From contig JAUPFV010000004.1 of NCBI GenBank assembly GCA_036936605.1, forward strand, positions 121,198,852-121,262,851: 64,000 nucleotides of DNA, written 5' to 3'. Below the pieces are notes generated by a model. It ran no database searches. It was not told where the DNA came from and saw nothing but the letters and a program-made list of their open reading frames with translations. The DNA is from Limnanthes douglasii subsp. nivea (lineage: Eukaryota; Streptophyta; Magnoliopsida; Brassicales; Limnanthaceae). Made by a program: the position numbers and the translations under genes. Shown here piece after piece: positions 51,400-64,000 of the stretch. Within the stretch, counting starts at the first letter, position 1; each line of letters opens with the position of its first letter.

Positions 51400-54300
51400 A
51401 AACACATCCGTCCTAACGGTATGTTCCTGGAAAACCTTAGACAATACTGTATTTGTAAGAGGATATGCAATTATGGAGTTTGTACAAACATGCTCTATAT
51501 TTATCTCACTCTTCTGAACTTTCTCTTTAGTATATATGAACTTTATGTCTCTGTGTTTGGACTTACGTGCTCATGTTACTGTTAGTGTATTACACTATAT
51601 TTTTTTTTGCAGTACAACTTCATGGGATATTCCATCTCTTTTACAATACACAAACCAGTGATAAAATTCCACATCCTTTACGACTGATTCGATGCCTCAA
51701 AGCACGTAACAAATTATTTCGCCATAATGGATAATGTAATACATGTTAGCTTTAAAACAATTCATGAGATTACATCTCCAGCTAATAAGAATATGTTTTA
51801 TGAATTACTTTTTAGTGTGTCAATGCATCCACAAAATATGAGTTAGAATACCCCATGATCTCCAACCTTTTCGACTTTCTATATGTCAACATGTTCCGTT
51901 TTGTTCCTTGCAGTTTGCCAATCCATAATATTGTAACACACTTTCTATATATGTATGTTATGATAATCCACGAATATTACGATAACGACCCCGATGAATT
52001 TAGATTCTTAACACAAAACCAGTATCACCAAGATCTTGTCTATTAAATTTGTTTGATACAGATTTCTTTGTACTGTGTAACTATTCTTTATTATTCGAGA
52101 CAAGTAGTATGTCATCGAAATATAATACCATAAATATGAAATTACTCACACTGAACTCGTGATACACGTAATTCTTAACTGAGTTGACCTTACGGCCAAA
52201 AGAGACTATCATCTCAAGGAATTTATTGTACTACTCATGAGAAGCGAGTTTAAGCCCATACATGGATTTTTTAAGCTTGCATACCAAGTTATTTGAGTTA
52301 CCTATTTTACAAATTTTCATTTGCATATATAAGTTTTCTTCAAGTTCAGTTGAGAAACATGATCTTTACGTACATTTGATAAAACTCAAGATTAAAGTGC
52401 GCAAGAAATTTTACGATTGTTCTAAAGTAATCTTTCATCGATATTGGAAAGAAGAGTTCTTTAAAATCAATATTTTCATATAAAATTTTGTTATAACATG
52501 TTCTTTATATCTTTCCACATTACCTAATGAAATGTGTTTGCTTTTGTAAACCCACTTATAACCAATTGCATTTTCCCTTCAGGTAATTGGATAAGCTCTC
52601 ATACTGCATTATCTTGCATTAGTTTATACTCTTCATTCATAGTGTCAATCCAAATCCGTAAGTTAGAGCTTTCCATTTCTTGTTTATAGAGTGAGGGATC
52701 ATATGAATTTCCAGCGCATGACTCTTCATGTTCCTGAAGAAATTCTATATAATCAAAATGTACAACATTATTTTTTCTCTCTCATGGACCTTCTTAAGGA
52801 AACCATTACTTCTTGTTGTACTTCTAGAGGAGGTAGAGTTTGATCCTCATGAAAAATATTATGTTGATCTTCTTGTGGAAGGTTAACTTGATTATCATCT
52901 TGCTCTAACCAGACCATATTTGTGTTTTGGTTAAAACCCTTAAGTGGACCATCATGAGTATTTTTATTAGAACCTTCATGAATCTGTACAGATTCTTCCT
53001 CAAAATAAATTTTTTTTTCTAAATTCTCCCCTCACTTACAACATCCTCAATAATGTTTTTTGTTTTCCTATCAAAAAATGTATTAGTATGAGGATCATAG
53101 AACTTAAAACCCCTTGAATATTTGGGATAACCAATGAATAAACTGATAAGGGAAGAAACATATAGATAACAATAAGGGTTATTATATAAAATATAAAGAG
53201 TAAATCTATGTATTTAGTGACTAAGGACTAAAGTAAAGCAAACATAAGAGATAGAGGGGTTAAGTGATATACCCCAAGAACTTGTTTGTAAATAGTAGAA
53301 GAGTGGGTGAGAAATCCACCCAAAAGGTGGTAATTATGTAATTTTACTATCCACTTCATGTACTATATAAATGACATGTTATAACAAAACACTGATTAGT
53401 CAATTATTGTTACATTTATTCATTATGTCTCTTTCTTTTTCTACAAAACACTGATTTTATAATTAAAGTTATCTTATACGAACATTTCTTAGACATACGC
53501 TCTCCTAAGAACATTTCCGCATATGAACTTACCTAAGAATTATCTGAGTTTATCATAAACGGTTAACTGTCTTTGGATACAGTTTCTTTTAATGAGGTTT
53601 GTATGCCATTTCCTTAGCTGGACACCCCTATATATGTAGATCCTTTAAATTGGGCATACACTCATTCCATATCTCATATGAGGTTTTAAAGGTCGTCTTA
53701 GTTGATACTCTATTGAGTATGTATATGACACATATTATTGTTTCCCCCCAAAAGAGATAATGGTATAGTTAAGTTACTTATCATAAATCTAACCATATCA
53801 TTTAGTGTATGATTCCAACTCTAAGATACATCATTCATACGGGTTGAACCCGATATTATATAGTGAGAGACTATGCCACACTTCTCTATGTATTTACCAT
53901 ATTATTCACCATCACATTACGATATAATAATGTTCATGCTTTTACCTAGTTTTTTTCCAACTTTGCTCCTAAAATATTTTAACTTGTACGAGAGAAGTAT
54001 AGTCTAAATGATATGAAGTATTGCTTGTCATTCCATAATTCTTTTGGAAACGGTTAATGAATACCAGTGTGAATCAATTGTAAGACTTCAATCACTATAT
54101 TATCCTCTACATTTTTGCTAAGGTTTGTTTACTTTTGATACAAGTAGCAAAATTAGAGTAATCGAGAGGACCTAGTGAAACATCAACTACAAGCTTATCC
54201 ATCTTTACTTTGCATACATGACCTAACCGCACGTGCCATAGTTTATAAGAATTTTTGGTTTTATTAATCTTATTCGCTACAAGTTGTGCATTCATTGTAA

Positions 54301-54690
54301 TTTTGTGATCATCAAAATTTTGTAATAAATACGAGCTATGTTCCATTATCAATATACCATAACCAAAAATCACATCATTATTAGAAAAAAATAAACCATT
54401 GTTTCTAAAAGACAAGTATAAACCATACATGTCCAAAACCCGAAAAATAAATTAAGTTTTGTAAAAACATACTTAACGTTCGCTAAAAATAATACATATC
54501 ATGTTGTAAGCTTTAAATTTAAACCATAAACCGAAAACACTTTGCGTGAGCTCTCGTTATTTGTGAAGATGGGCCTATCATCCTTACTTAGCATCCAACT
54601 CCTTAGTGTGCTATGCAAAAAAATACAGAGATGGGCTGTTACAGACGAATCAGCCCACCATATATTATTTCAAACATAAATAAGATTAAC
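51400..54690 (-). pseudogene. Ty1/copia pol relic F1
   Basis: Minus strand order fits copia: GAG-pre-integrase (LWHVRLGHVCKVKMDKLV, GPLDYSNFATCIKSKQT at 54300-54110), the end of the integrase region (GYPKYSRGFKFYDPHTNTFF at about 53130-53070), RT (LKKSMYGLKLASHE, ILYFDDILLVSNNKE-type at about 52280-52060), and RNase H (KFIYTKEKVQKSEINIEHVC and SIIAYPLTNTVLSKVFQEH, 51545-51420). In copia elements integrase precedes RT, as here. Stops and frame changes are frequent. A solo LTR interrupts it at 53144-53555. Confidence 0.8.
53144..53555. mobile_element. Solo LTR inserted in copia relic F1
   Basis: 412 bases beginning TGATAAGGG and ending TTTATCA, flanked by a perfect 5-bp duplication TAAAC (53139-53143 and 53556-53560). 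The ends form a 6-bp inverted repeat TGATAA/TTATCA. It contains a TATA box (ACTATATAAATGAC, about 53363) on the plus strand. The coding sequence of F1 resumes on the far side. Solo LTRs arise by recombination between the two LTRs of one element. The parent family is not otherwise seen in the window. Confidence 0.85.
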
Positions 54691-55439
54691 TTTTGAAACA
54701 ACCAAGGACAAGAGATTACATTTACTTAGCAAGTAAACTCAGGGTTTCTCATAGTCCATCTTGCGATGTCTCTTTTATTTGTAAAAAACATATCGACCTA
54801 CCGTCAATTTCAGAGGCTTGTTTTTTTAGTTGGGCCAAATATCAGTCATTAGCCATCATTATTTTGCTTTTTCCCATCCATATCTCGGAAACTACCATAT
54901 TCACTTCTGACCGATCCCTTTTAATATTTTCCTCCTCTACTACAGCATGTGTAGTCAATTCATTGATTGTCCATTTTTTCTTGCATGCAGTTGTAGGTAG
55001 ACTAAGAATGCTTAAACTTGCGCGAGAGAGATTGAAAAATGAACCCCACCACATACTTTTCAGGTAAGTCTACCTTGATTTCATTTAGTTTGGTTGCAAT
55101 CATAGACATGGCGTGAATGTAGTCTTGAATAACATATTTATTATTTTACTTCTGGATAAAGATTTCATTCACGAGACATTGCATCTCTACTTTATCATTT
55201 TTTGTAAATGATTTCGTGATAAACTCTGAGGAATTGGTAGCATCATTTGGGACAGAGCTACGAACCACAACTAGTATCCTTTAAATCATGAAGGTGAAGC
55301 ACAACCGATTAGACCATTCTCTGTTTTCATACTCATTTATTTCCTCAAGTGAACTTTCATGAGTAAGAGCACATGGTTCAGGTTTCATTAGTGCGAGTGC
55401 ATAATCATAAAAATTCAAGTACAGGTCAATGTCTTGCAT
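54691..55439 (-). pseudogene. Ty1/copia gag relic F1
   Basis: Opens MQDIDLYLNFYDYALAL at 55439. Later pieces EFITKSFTKNDKVEMQCLVN, YVIQDYIHAMSMIATKLNEI and KVDLPEKYVVGFIFQSL match the copia gag family (UBN2-type). There are stops, e.g. after LCFTFMI. A degenerate primer site (TTGAGAGCAAAT, minus) is at about 55470-55485; the canonical copia site is TGGTATCAGAGC. Confidence 0.7.
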
Positions 55440-55489
55440 TGATTAAAATTCAAGCCCAATATTAGGGATTTGCTCTCAAAACAGATTGT

Positions 55490-57550
55490 AACTCATAACA
55501 TTAACTACTACACATATAACATACAACACATAAGTAAACTTGACATATAACAACTTAACATACTTGAACACGACGTATATATGTAAAATATAACATACTA
55601 GATAGTATGATACTGAAAGGTAAATCATACTAACATATATATATATAACCATTAATCATTATTTTAAGTGTTCTTATGTACCGATGCAACATTCTGAATG
55701 GCTGATTTCACCTTATGGTTAAATAAATATAAATATAAAGATGAGTTTAATTTTCTTAAGTACCAGTTAAACCCTTTAGATGGCTAATTTCACCTAATTT
55801 AAATAAATAAATTTCAAAGATCAATTTTTAGTACAATTTCTCCACTTCATGATTAACCAAATACAATTATTAACCTTTCGGAGGACCGACGATATTTGAA
55901 CTAAATTAATCTCTTGAATCTTTTCAGATCTTAGGATCTTCAAAGACATCAATTAAACATTTAGAGGCTCGATTAAATGATTTTATGATTCACCTATAAA
56001 AAATCTGAAACTTTAGTCATGCATATCCATATAATCATCCAAGCATATACAATATTTATTACACATATACATATAAAATACAACATGTGAAATAAATCAT
56101 AAAATATTTTAAATTAATTAAAAATTAAAAAAGTTATAGATTTCATTGCTAAAAATTATAGTTTAATGTTGTTGTCAATAGGTAATCCATCCGACCAATA
56201 GTAGCAATTGATGTTTTACTGGGCGCACGCCCAACCAACAATCTCATCCTGCTATCATCCCGACAACATGAGGTTTTGATTTCTTCGCAAGTTGTGGCGT
56301 CAATCCGAAATGGAAGTAGCTAGCTGGCAACGGTGAACATTCACATACATTGTTTAATGAGTAATAACATATGGGGTATGTCATCAATGAGTCGATATCC
56401 ATAATGGTCTAATTTGTTTCGTTAAGTTAGGATTTGGTTGATTCTATGTTTGGGATAAAATTTCCATGAACCAAACAAACCTTTATTTAATTGGAAAACC
56501 CCAAAACCTATCAAAACAATATTTATTTATAAAAATTAAACATTGAAACGTGATTTTCTTATGAACAAATCGATATATTCATATTATTTCACATAAATCT
56601 TAATACATATCCTACCAATTCAATTAACAAATAATCTCAATGATATGAATCTTGAATATAAAAAAAAAACATGAACTCGATATAATAAAAGATATACGTA
56701 GAGTTTATTATATGAATCACAATAGAATTTTTGGCTATAATCGCCCAATTGATAGAAATTATACCGTCATACCACTAATTTTTGTTCATCTATTACAAAT
56801 ATTTAATAAGAATGTTATTTTATTTAAATATAAATAGTGATGGAAAATGATTGTTATTCTATCACGTATCCTGAAAATAGCTCCAATTTTTTGGTTTTCA
56901 ATTTGCTACTATAAAATGTATTCGTATTTATTTATTTATTTTAAAACAATTTTAATATTTAATTATTTATGAACATCCATTATTTTACCACGTTAGCATT
57001 TCAATAAATTGTTAGCATTTCAATAAATTGTAAATTTTTCTTAACTCTTTTTTATCAAACTAGTATTTCAATTATTTGTATATTGTTAACTAATTTTTAC
57101 GTTTTTAGTTAATTATTTTATTAAGATATTCATAATCTATATAATCTATATATCCACTTTATTATATTATCAATCAATTAATATATATATATATATATAA
57201 TTGTTGTTACGAAAATTAGTTTTGGAAGTGATTCATCCAATAACTATCACGAACGATTTTTTTTCCATATAATTTATTGATTTTAAAAGTGTTAGTGAGG
57301 GTCCATTGATTTGTCTATTTTGATAAATTTGATCTTTAACATCTGGAAAATAAGGACTAACTTCTTTGAAATATGTAAGTCCAAATACTAATTTAATTAG
57401 AATCTGCAAACCCAATGACTAAATTTATCAAAATCGATAAGTTGAAGGATCTTCACTAGTAGTTTAGAAATCAATCAACTATATTAAATATATCGTCGTA
57501 GTCAAGGGACGAATCACCGATTTAAGATGTTTTAATTCTATTAATAACAA
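55490..57550. other. AT-rich stretch right of F1
   Basis: No gene that I can support. Possible leftovers of the F1 5' end: two related stretches containing GGCTGATTTCACC/GGCTAATTTCACC plus AAATAAATA (55695-55815), and a GC-richer patch at 56180-56340 (GGGCGCACGCCCAACC, GTTGTGGCGTC). A (TA)9 microsatellite is at 57180-57199. A 5' LTR matching 50640-50998 was not found. Confidence 0.5.
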
Positions 57551-57559
57551 AATTAGTTT

Positions 57560-58383
57560 TAAATTTTTTACTAAGCATTATTATATTTTTTGAAGTGAAT
57601 CATTGTAGAGTTATAAACTTTAAACTTTTTGAGGTTTTATTCCTCTGATTTTAAAGATTAACAATAATAAAAGAAAAAGAATTTACTGTGTTGCATATTC
57701 GATTATTCTACTGCAGCGAAAGTCTGAATGATCTATTTCATGGATGACGAACCGGTTATAATGATTCTCGTAATTTGCTAGGTGATTTATTTCTATCCCT
57801 AAAAGATAAAGGACATGAATCTCAATATAGCAAGAACACATGCATTATTGTAGGAAATATTGGATTTAAAGGTGAAAATATACATAAATGAAGCGACATA
57901 GTTGTGTTTTTGATTGTATAGAACACATTGATTACTAAATTTAAAGTTTTAGTTTATTGTTTATACTTATTATATTTTTACTAAATTGTCTAGGATTCCC
58001 TAAATAAACTCAATCTTATTAGTTTAGCCATATATCTCTAATCTCTTATTTAATTAACTTTTATTTAGTTCTTAAATGGTTACATTTATGCACTTTATTG
58101 GACTTTTAATGTCCAATAACTAAGATTTTGGATTAATGGTCTCTCTTATATTACTCAACTAATGTATATACCATATATTCTCATGAGACTTAAGATCATA
58201 TGTAAGTCTAATTTACTAAATATTGATTATATTTATTCAATTCGACATGTAACAAAATCTCGGATACTCTGAATCTACATGTAATGAGAATCAACATTTA
58301 TTCAATTCGATATGTAACCAAAATCTTGGATACTCTGAATCTACACGTCATAAGCCATTCCAAATCAAGAATACCCTTATAAT
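57560..58383 (-). repeat. 3' LTR of Ty1/copia relic F2
   Basis: Similar along its length to 62729-63510. For example GATGACGAACCGGTTATAAT matches GATGATGAACCTATTATGAT, and ATGGTCTCTCTTATATTACTC matches ATGGTCCATTCTTCAAG-type sequence. Within this copy a 64-bp segment (ATTCAATTCGACATGTAACA...) is duplicated in tandem (58234-58297, 58298-58360). Ends are approximate. Confidence 0.7.
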
Positions 58384-58869
58384 ATTCCATATGGATCATT
58401 GACACGTGCTAAAGTGTATTCATCTAAACGTTAACTATATAATTGCTGTTTTAAAAATAACACATGTATGCCTGATCATCTCTAACGATGATTAAAAATA
58501 GAGTAAAAAAGGTCTGTTACGACTTATAAAAGTATAATTTATATGAAATAAGTACATTGTTAACTTACCTTAATGGTCCATAGCTTGTCATTGAATGTTA
58601 CCAACTCACCTTGATGACCCGTAGCTTATCACGGAATGCATCTTGAAATTCTAACTCGACTATGTAGTCATTATGTTCCAACCTTTAACTGGTTTTGCTG
58701 ACCAAACTGAGATTGTTTAACTTTAAAGAATAAGAGCAAACTGAATTATTGGATTATTAATATGAAATAAGTCAAATGTACGCATACAAACTAAAAATTT
58801 AAAACTAATATATATATATAAAAGATAAAGGCATCCTTGCAAACTATATGTTTAAAAATTACTAAGGAC

Positions 58870-61700
58870 GATAATACCTTGGTGAAATGATCTTTAACCA
58901 TGTAATTTGTGTCAGTATGCGCAACCTTGATCCGAACGTCTGGATTTGTTCCATCATAAATATAAACTTGATTTCTAAATGTTTGGACTTTTTGGAGCGA
59001 CTATGTCCGTTTGAGAACATTATAAAATGAACTATTATCATAGTAAAGAAGAAAATATCTTTCAATTTCCTTTATTTTATGCAATCATATCTTAACTAAA
59101 ATGCATGATTTGATGCAGTAAAATACAATGCAAACTTGGCTAGTATAATTGAGGTCGTGACAAAATTTTATTTCACACTCTTCCATGATATGATGCCTTC
59201 GACCCAAATGAATATATACGCGATAATAGACCTTCTAGTGTCTACACATCCTACAAAGTTGTCATTGAAATAACAAACAATCTATATGTTATTCAATTTA
59301 TTGTATGTTAACTCATAGATTTTGGCATTCTTCAAGTATTAAAGTACCATTTCTCTGCATTTCGATAGACGACTCTTAGAAATTTCAAGTACCTCCCAAC
59401 ATTTCAATACTAAATGATATACTTGAGTATAAATGAGACTTCCTGCAGCTGCGACATATGAGATTGTCTGCATGAGTTGCATTTCCGAATATGCGACAAT
59501 TCATTGATGAAGTGAGAACTTATCACTCTTTGTTGTACGGATAGTTATGGATTTTTTATTTCCAAACCGTAAAAACATAATATGATTTAAATATATGAAT
59601 TTGTGAGAGGCTTTGGATGTATTTTTGACGATTTTTTACTATTTAGATACCTAAAACGTAAGACGTTTCACCAAGGCTTTTTATGTTGAATCTATATGAA
59701 ACAAATCTCGTAATATCATGTAATAAACTAAGATTGTTTATGGAAATGAGTATATAATTGACACAAAACACTAAAAAGATTTTTATACTTCCACTAAACT
59801 TGTGATTTACATAATCTTCCATAAAATTCATCTCAAAATCGAATGAGATGACTATATCCATGAGTTTATGATACCACTGATGAGATACATATTTCAGTCC
59901 TTAGATAGATTTATTTAGTTTATACACCATTAACTTTGGATCTCTAGATACAAAGTATTCAGGTTATTTCATGTGAAGTATTTTCTAATAATCAAAATGA
60001 GAAACTAGAACTATGATTGTCATAAACGAATCTTTTGATTATATTGGAGAAAAGGTTTCAAAACAATCAATCGTTTCACATTGATTTTACCATTTTGTTA
60101 CAAGATGAATTTTATATCTTTCCAACATCCCCATAGCATAACTTTTGATTTTATACAAGCATTTACGATCGAGTGTTTTCTTCCCTTCACGTAAGATGGT
60201 AAAATTATATTTTGAATTTCCTTACATCAATTTGTAAAATTTATGTATTTCTTAAATCCATCGCCTAGAGTTTGAAATCTTCATAACATCTTGAAATATG
60301 ATTGGATCATCTTCTAGAATGTATGAATTCTTCTCACATTCATTAAAGAATGTCATATAATCTAAAGGTTAAGCACTCCTCTATGCAATGTAGGCTTAGT
60401 TTATTGCTCAATTTCTTGAGGTTGTTGAATTTATTCATAAGAAAAATATCAATATTTTCTTCTTGAGGCAGAAGTTCAAGATTAGTATGAGGAACTAAAT
60501 TCTCTAACATAGTATGGATGACGAGTAAAATAATTGTAGCTGGAATATCTATATAAGAGATTATATAAATTTGTTCTAATTCTTCCTAAAAAATAATGTT
60601 ATTATTTAAATCCTCCCCCACCCCAAATCTGCATCCTCAGAAAATACGAAAGTTCCGATTTAAAGATGGAATACTTAATGGGAGAGTAAAACTTGTAAAC
60701 TCTTGAGTGGTCATGATAGCCTATAATATAAAAGCTATATGTTGTGGCTTCTAACCTTTTCTTGCTCGGTTTGTTAGATTTGTTTTAGTTGGATATCCTC
60801 ATATACTAAAGTATTTGAAGCTGGGGTTTCACCTTTTAAAACGTTCAGTAGTGTTTTAGTTGATTGAAACGTTCACATTTAAGAGCTCCCCTCATAAGGA
60901 CATGAGTAATGATGTATGGGAAATCATAGTCATAATCATGTCCATTAATATACGATTTCATCATTCAAACACATCATTCATAGTAGGCAAACTCATGGAT
61001 GGTATATTGAAGGATTATCTCATACTTCTTAAGGAATATATAAAATGATCCATAAAGTTGTTGCCTTGAACTATCATACTTTCCATAGTATTCACCACCA
61101 CGGTTGGATTTTTCAGACTTACTTTGTTTACCTTATTATAATTAAACTTTGACTTAAAGAATTTGAACATGTTAATGTATTCAGATTTTTAATGGACAAA
61201 TAAAGATAGTAATATCATGAAAAGTTTTCAATGAATTAAATGAAGTATCTTTAGTCACTCACTGATATTGTAAGGAATGGACAACAAATATATGTATGGA
61301 TTAATTCCAAGACATTTTTATCACGAGAGGCTTAAAATTCCATACATTTGGTCTATGTTATCTTGATACACCCTACACATTTATAAAAGTGGTATAATCA
61401 AGGGGACCTAAGAGACATTCGACAACGAGCTTTTTAATACTTAATTTATATAAATTATCAACACAATCAAGTATACATGTACCGATAAATCTATTGTCAA
61501 ATGAGTGTATACGTTCTTTATGACCAAACGAACAAATATTTCCACCTTTGTAAAAAAACAATTCTTATTAAAATATGATCTTACAAAACAACCTATCAAA
61601 ATAATACATTTCATGAAATCTAAAAACCATTTGTGTATGAGTATGGTGCGTGTAGACACAATAACTACATCATGAAATAGAGTATACGACCATGAAATAT
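58870..61700 (-). pseudogene. Ty1/copia pol relic F2
   Basis: Minus strand: GAG-pre-integrase end (DNLYKLSIKKLVVECLLGPL-type and DYTTFINV, 61480-61375); RT (LISINNLSLLHDITRFVSYR and LGETSYVLGI, 59770-59645, copia type LLHETKxFLSxxFDMKDLGEASYVLGI); RNase H (FSNGHSRSKKSKHLEIKF, then AHTDTNYMVKDHFTKVL, 59010-58870). It is more decayed than F1; gag is not recognisable. The two relics are of similar type but their LTRs are not. Confidence 0.7.
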
Positions 61701-62728
61701 GTGAGGTAGTCTTCTATATGTGACGAATTACACTTACAACAATCACTCATAAGCTATGAGGCCCCAAAATTATTTCCTTTTGTCACTCATCTCGATATAA
61801 CCTATATATGTGGGACTACATGTATACCAATTAGTTCCAGAGAATGATCGTCTGAAGTGTTCATTACGTAATTCACCCAAACACGACTAAAGCGTCCAAT
61901 TAACTTACAAGACCTTTAGGTGTTGTCATCTTGTCATGTTGTGAACATCCAAAGTAATTTTGGGATACAAAATATCCCGCAAAGTTCTTAGATATCTAAA
62001 AGAAGATGAATATCATTAAAAGTATAAACTGAAACAAATAATCTATGATCATATAAAACATCATTCAATACATCACAGAGTCCAAGTACCAACGAAAATG
62101 GGTAATCATGTCCTCTTCTGAAGGCCATCATCCCTAAATATATAGAACTGAACCCAAACAAAGCAACTAAATATGATATCCTAAATATGTTCATTTGAAC
62201 ATATTCAACATATTTTATTGAAAAAATATATAGTCAAAATCAAGAATAATAAAAAATTCAATTATTTTGTTGCTGTTCAAAAAGAGTTCAATACAAAAAA
62301 TCACATGCAAGATGAATAATTAAAACACAGGCGACCGCAACAAACAGTGGTGGTCGTGGTGTACTGCCGACTTGCCGTGTGTTGAATGCCTCAACGAACC
62401 AATTTTCTGAATTACTTTTCTGCGGTGACGAACCCTCTTGCCGTTGAAAAATCTTGAGTCAAGAAACTCAAAACACTAAATTTGTCTAAATTAGGGTTTT
62501 GATTTAAAAGTTTTTAAAAATGGATCTACAAAAGTGTATACATACATCTTAAATAATCAATTATATGTTGTCGATCACACCAATCAGTTCTAAATATGTA
62601 TATTATGTTCGTTATCTTCTAATATGCAATTATGTCTCATAATTAGAAGTCACAAATGTTCTTGGAGAATAAATTGAGACAGTTTCTTCTTTAAAATATA
62701 AAGTGGATAAGATGACTCTAATACAAAT

Positions 62729-63510
62729 TGTTAAAAATACATATGTGTAAGGTTATAAATCTTAAACAATGCTTGAGGGCTATTCCATATTGTTTTAATG
62801 ATGAAAAAATAATAGAAATAGAATTTATTAATTTACATCTTTGATTATTGAAACCTCTCTTTTACTACAACATGACTCTGAAGTATCTGATTCATGGATG
62901 ATGAACCTATTATGATGATTTAAGTAGTTTTGTTAGGTGCTTCATTTATGTCCCTGAAAGATAAGTACATGAGCATCAATTGAGCAGTAACGAAAGGATA
63001 ATTATAGAAACATATTAGAGATAGACCTGAAAAGGGAGATGAGAGAAGCGACAATATTGTTTTTCCAAAATGTTTAAAATACACGGTTTGTGATTTTAAG
63101 GGTTAATTAAATATTTATATCTAGTGAATTATTATCACTATATTGTCTAGTACTCATAAATAAACTAATCTTATTAATTAAACTCTATATCTTTTATCTT
63201 TTATTAGAATATTATTTTAATTGATTGTTGTTTTGTTTACCGTCTAATGTAGTAGCGACTATATGAGATCATAACCTTTCTTGGATTTTTAGGGTTCAAT
63301 AATTAAACTGTTGGACTAATGGTCCATTCTTCAAGATACACATCAACCCAACTCGTATCTACACTATATACTCCTATGAGACTTAATATTATCAGCAGGT
63401 CTAATATATTAAATGTTGATTAATTTCGTCAATTGGGCATGTAGCAACATGTGTGGATACTTTGAATCACGTAATAAGATATTCAAAATTAATGATATCC
63501 TTACACACTT
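62729..63510 (-). repeat. 5' LTR of Ty1/copia relic F2, with primer site
   Basis: The left end TGTTAAAAATACAT is preceded on the plus strand by GACTCTAATACAAAT (62714-62728). On the minus strand this gives ATTTGTATTAGAGTC, a worn copia primer site (consensus TTTGGTATCAGAGCC) directly after the LTR. It shows collinear similarity to 57560-58383. Length is about 780 bases; the right end is approximate. 63511-63798 is AT-rich with nothing recognisable. Confidence 0.7.
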
Positions 63511-63798
63511 AGTTAACTATTTTTATAATATAAATTAATATTTATTTATTTATGTTTTTTTATTTTATTTTTCCGAAATATATCGAAGTAACCGTTTATT
63601 TTTATCTTTATAATTTTTTTAATGGTCTCAAATTATTTTTTAGAGTATAACGAAGAAAATAAAGTTAGAATATTAAATTTAGAAATCATATTTTTAAAAG
63701 TTAAGAAAAATGTTTCCAAAATAATCTAATTGATATTAAAAAATAAATGTTTAGACTAAACATTGGAGTAATGACATCAAAACTGCTCAAGAAGTTGG

Positions 63799-63996
63799 TT
63801 GCACATAATACATTACTCGGAAAATAAGACCTACTTACCTAAAATGGATTGCTCCCATTCAAGTAGACTCAAACTTAATTATGATGGTTCTAGCTTTAGA
63901 AATGGAGTATCTAGCGGAGCTATAATCATTCGAAATAGCTTGGGCAAAATTATTCTAGGATCCAACAACCTCTATGGTAAATTATCTCTCCTTTAA
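63799..63996 (+). pseudogene. RNase H-like (RVT_3-type) fragment at window edge
   Basis: SRLKLNYDGSSFRNGVSSGA, IIIRNSLGKIILGSNN resembles the start of plant RNase H-like domains (KLNFDGSxxxNxGxAGxGxVxRDxxG), found at the end of plant LINE polyproteins and as free genes. The first catalytic Asp (YDGSS) is present. It runs to a stop at 63994-63996 and may be truncated. The preceding Trp/Pro-rich segment expected of this family is weak. Confidence 0.5.
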
Positions 63997-64000
63997 TGGA

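Noticed and set aside
50640..56400. Full-length copia element with paired LTRs
   Set aside because: The right side beyond 55490 does not match the left LTR; only one LTR is supported.

Overview
The window is plant (angiosperm) repeat DNA. It is a dense nest of LTR retrotransposons on the left (1 to about 43.5 kb) and older, AT-rich repeat debris with one candidate small host gene on the right (43.5 to 64 kb). A plant source is indicated by Ty3/gypsy polyproteins typical of plants, an antisense ORF of the plant family annotated in Pfam as 'putative gypsy type transposon' (Transposase_28, PF04195), Ty1/copia relics, a plant L1-type LINE end, and plant-type GT-AG introns and TATA boxes. I cannot name the species.

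Layout, left side. E (1 to about 3.4 kb) is the 3' end of a plus-strand gypsy element cut by the window edge. C (about 3.4 to 43.4 kb, plus strand) is a badly decayed gypsy element split by two insertions. The first is B (3999-24341, plus; TSD GAAGT), which is itself split by A (4760-15141, minus; TSD AGGCT). The second is D (30721-40868, minus; TSD GTTTG). The insertion order is therefore C, then B and D into C, then A into B. LTR divergence agrees: the two 293-bp LTRs of A differ at 3 positions, while the LTRs of B are only about 90 % identical by eye.

All five gypsy elements share one plan: LTR, primer site, gag, protease, reverse transcriptase, RNase H, integrase; then a conserved motif (CATACTCTTTCC...GGTTTTAACGAGGTGTC); then a tandem-repeat block whose unit is different in every element; then a gene on the OPPOSITE strand with its own TATA box and, in A and D, a phase-1 GT-AG intron at the same codon position; then polypurine tract and LTR. 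Sense and antisense genes converge on the tandem repeats. In A the whole gag-pol is one reading frame (14722 down to 9014) broken only by five in-frame stop codons. D has a deletion in gag and two LTRs with the same R-U5 but unrelated U3 promoters. B and C are heavily mutated.

Layout, right side. 43.5-45.1 kb is AT-rich with a 113-bp duplication. 45176-45769 is a 5'-truncated LINE with a perfect 13-bp TSD. 45988-46330 is a MITE-like inverted-repeat element. 46.4-47.0 and 48.1-48.8 kb are AT-rich tandem repeats, with a promoter-like block and broken ORF between them. 49291-50502 is a candidate three-exon gene of unknown function. 50.6 to about 56 kb is a Ty1/copia relic (minus strand) holding a solo LTR (53144-53555). 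57.6-63.5 kb is a second copia relic with both LTRs. The right edge carries a short RNase H-like fragment.
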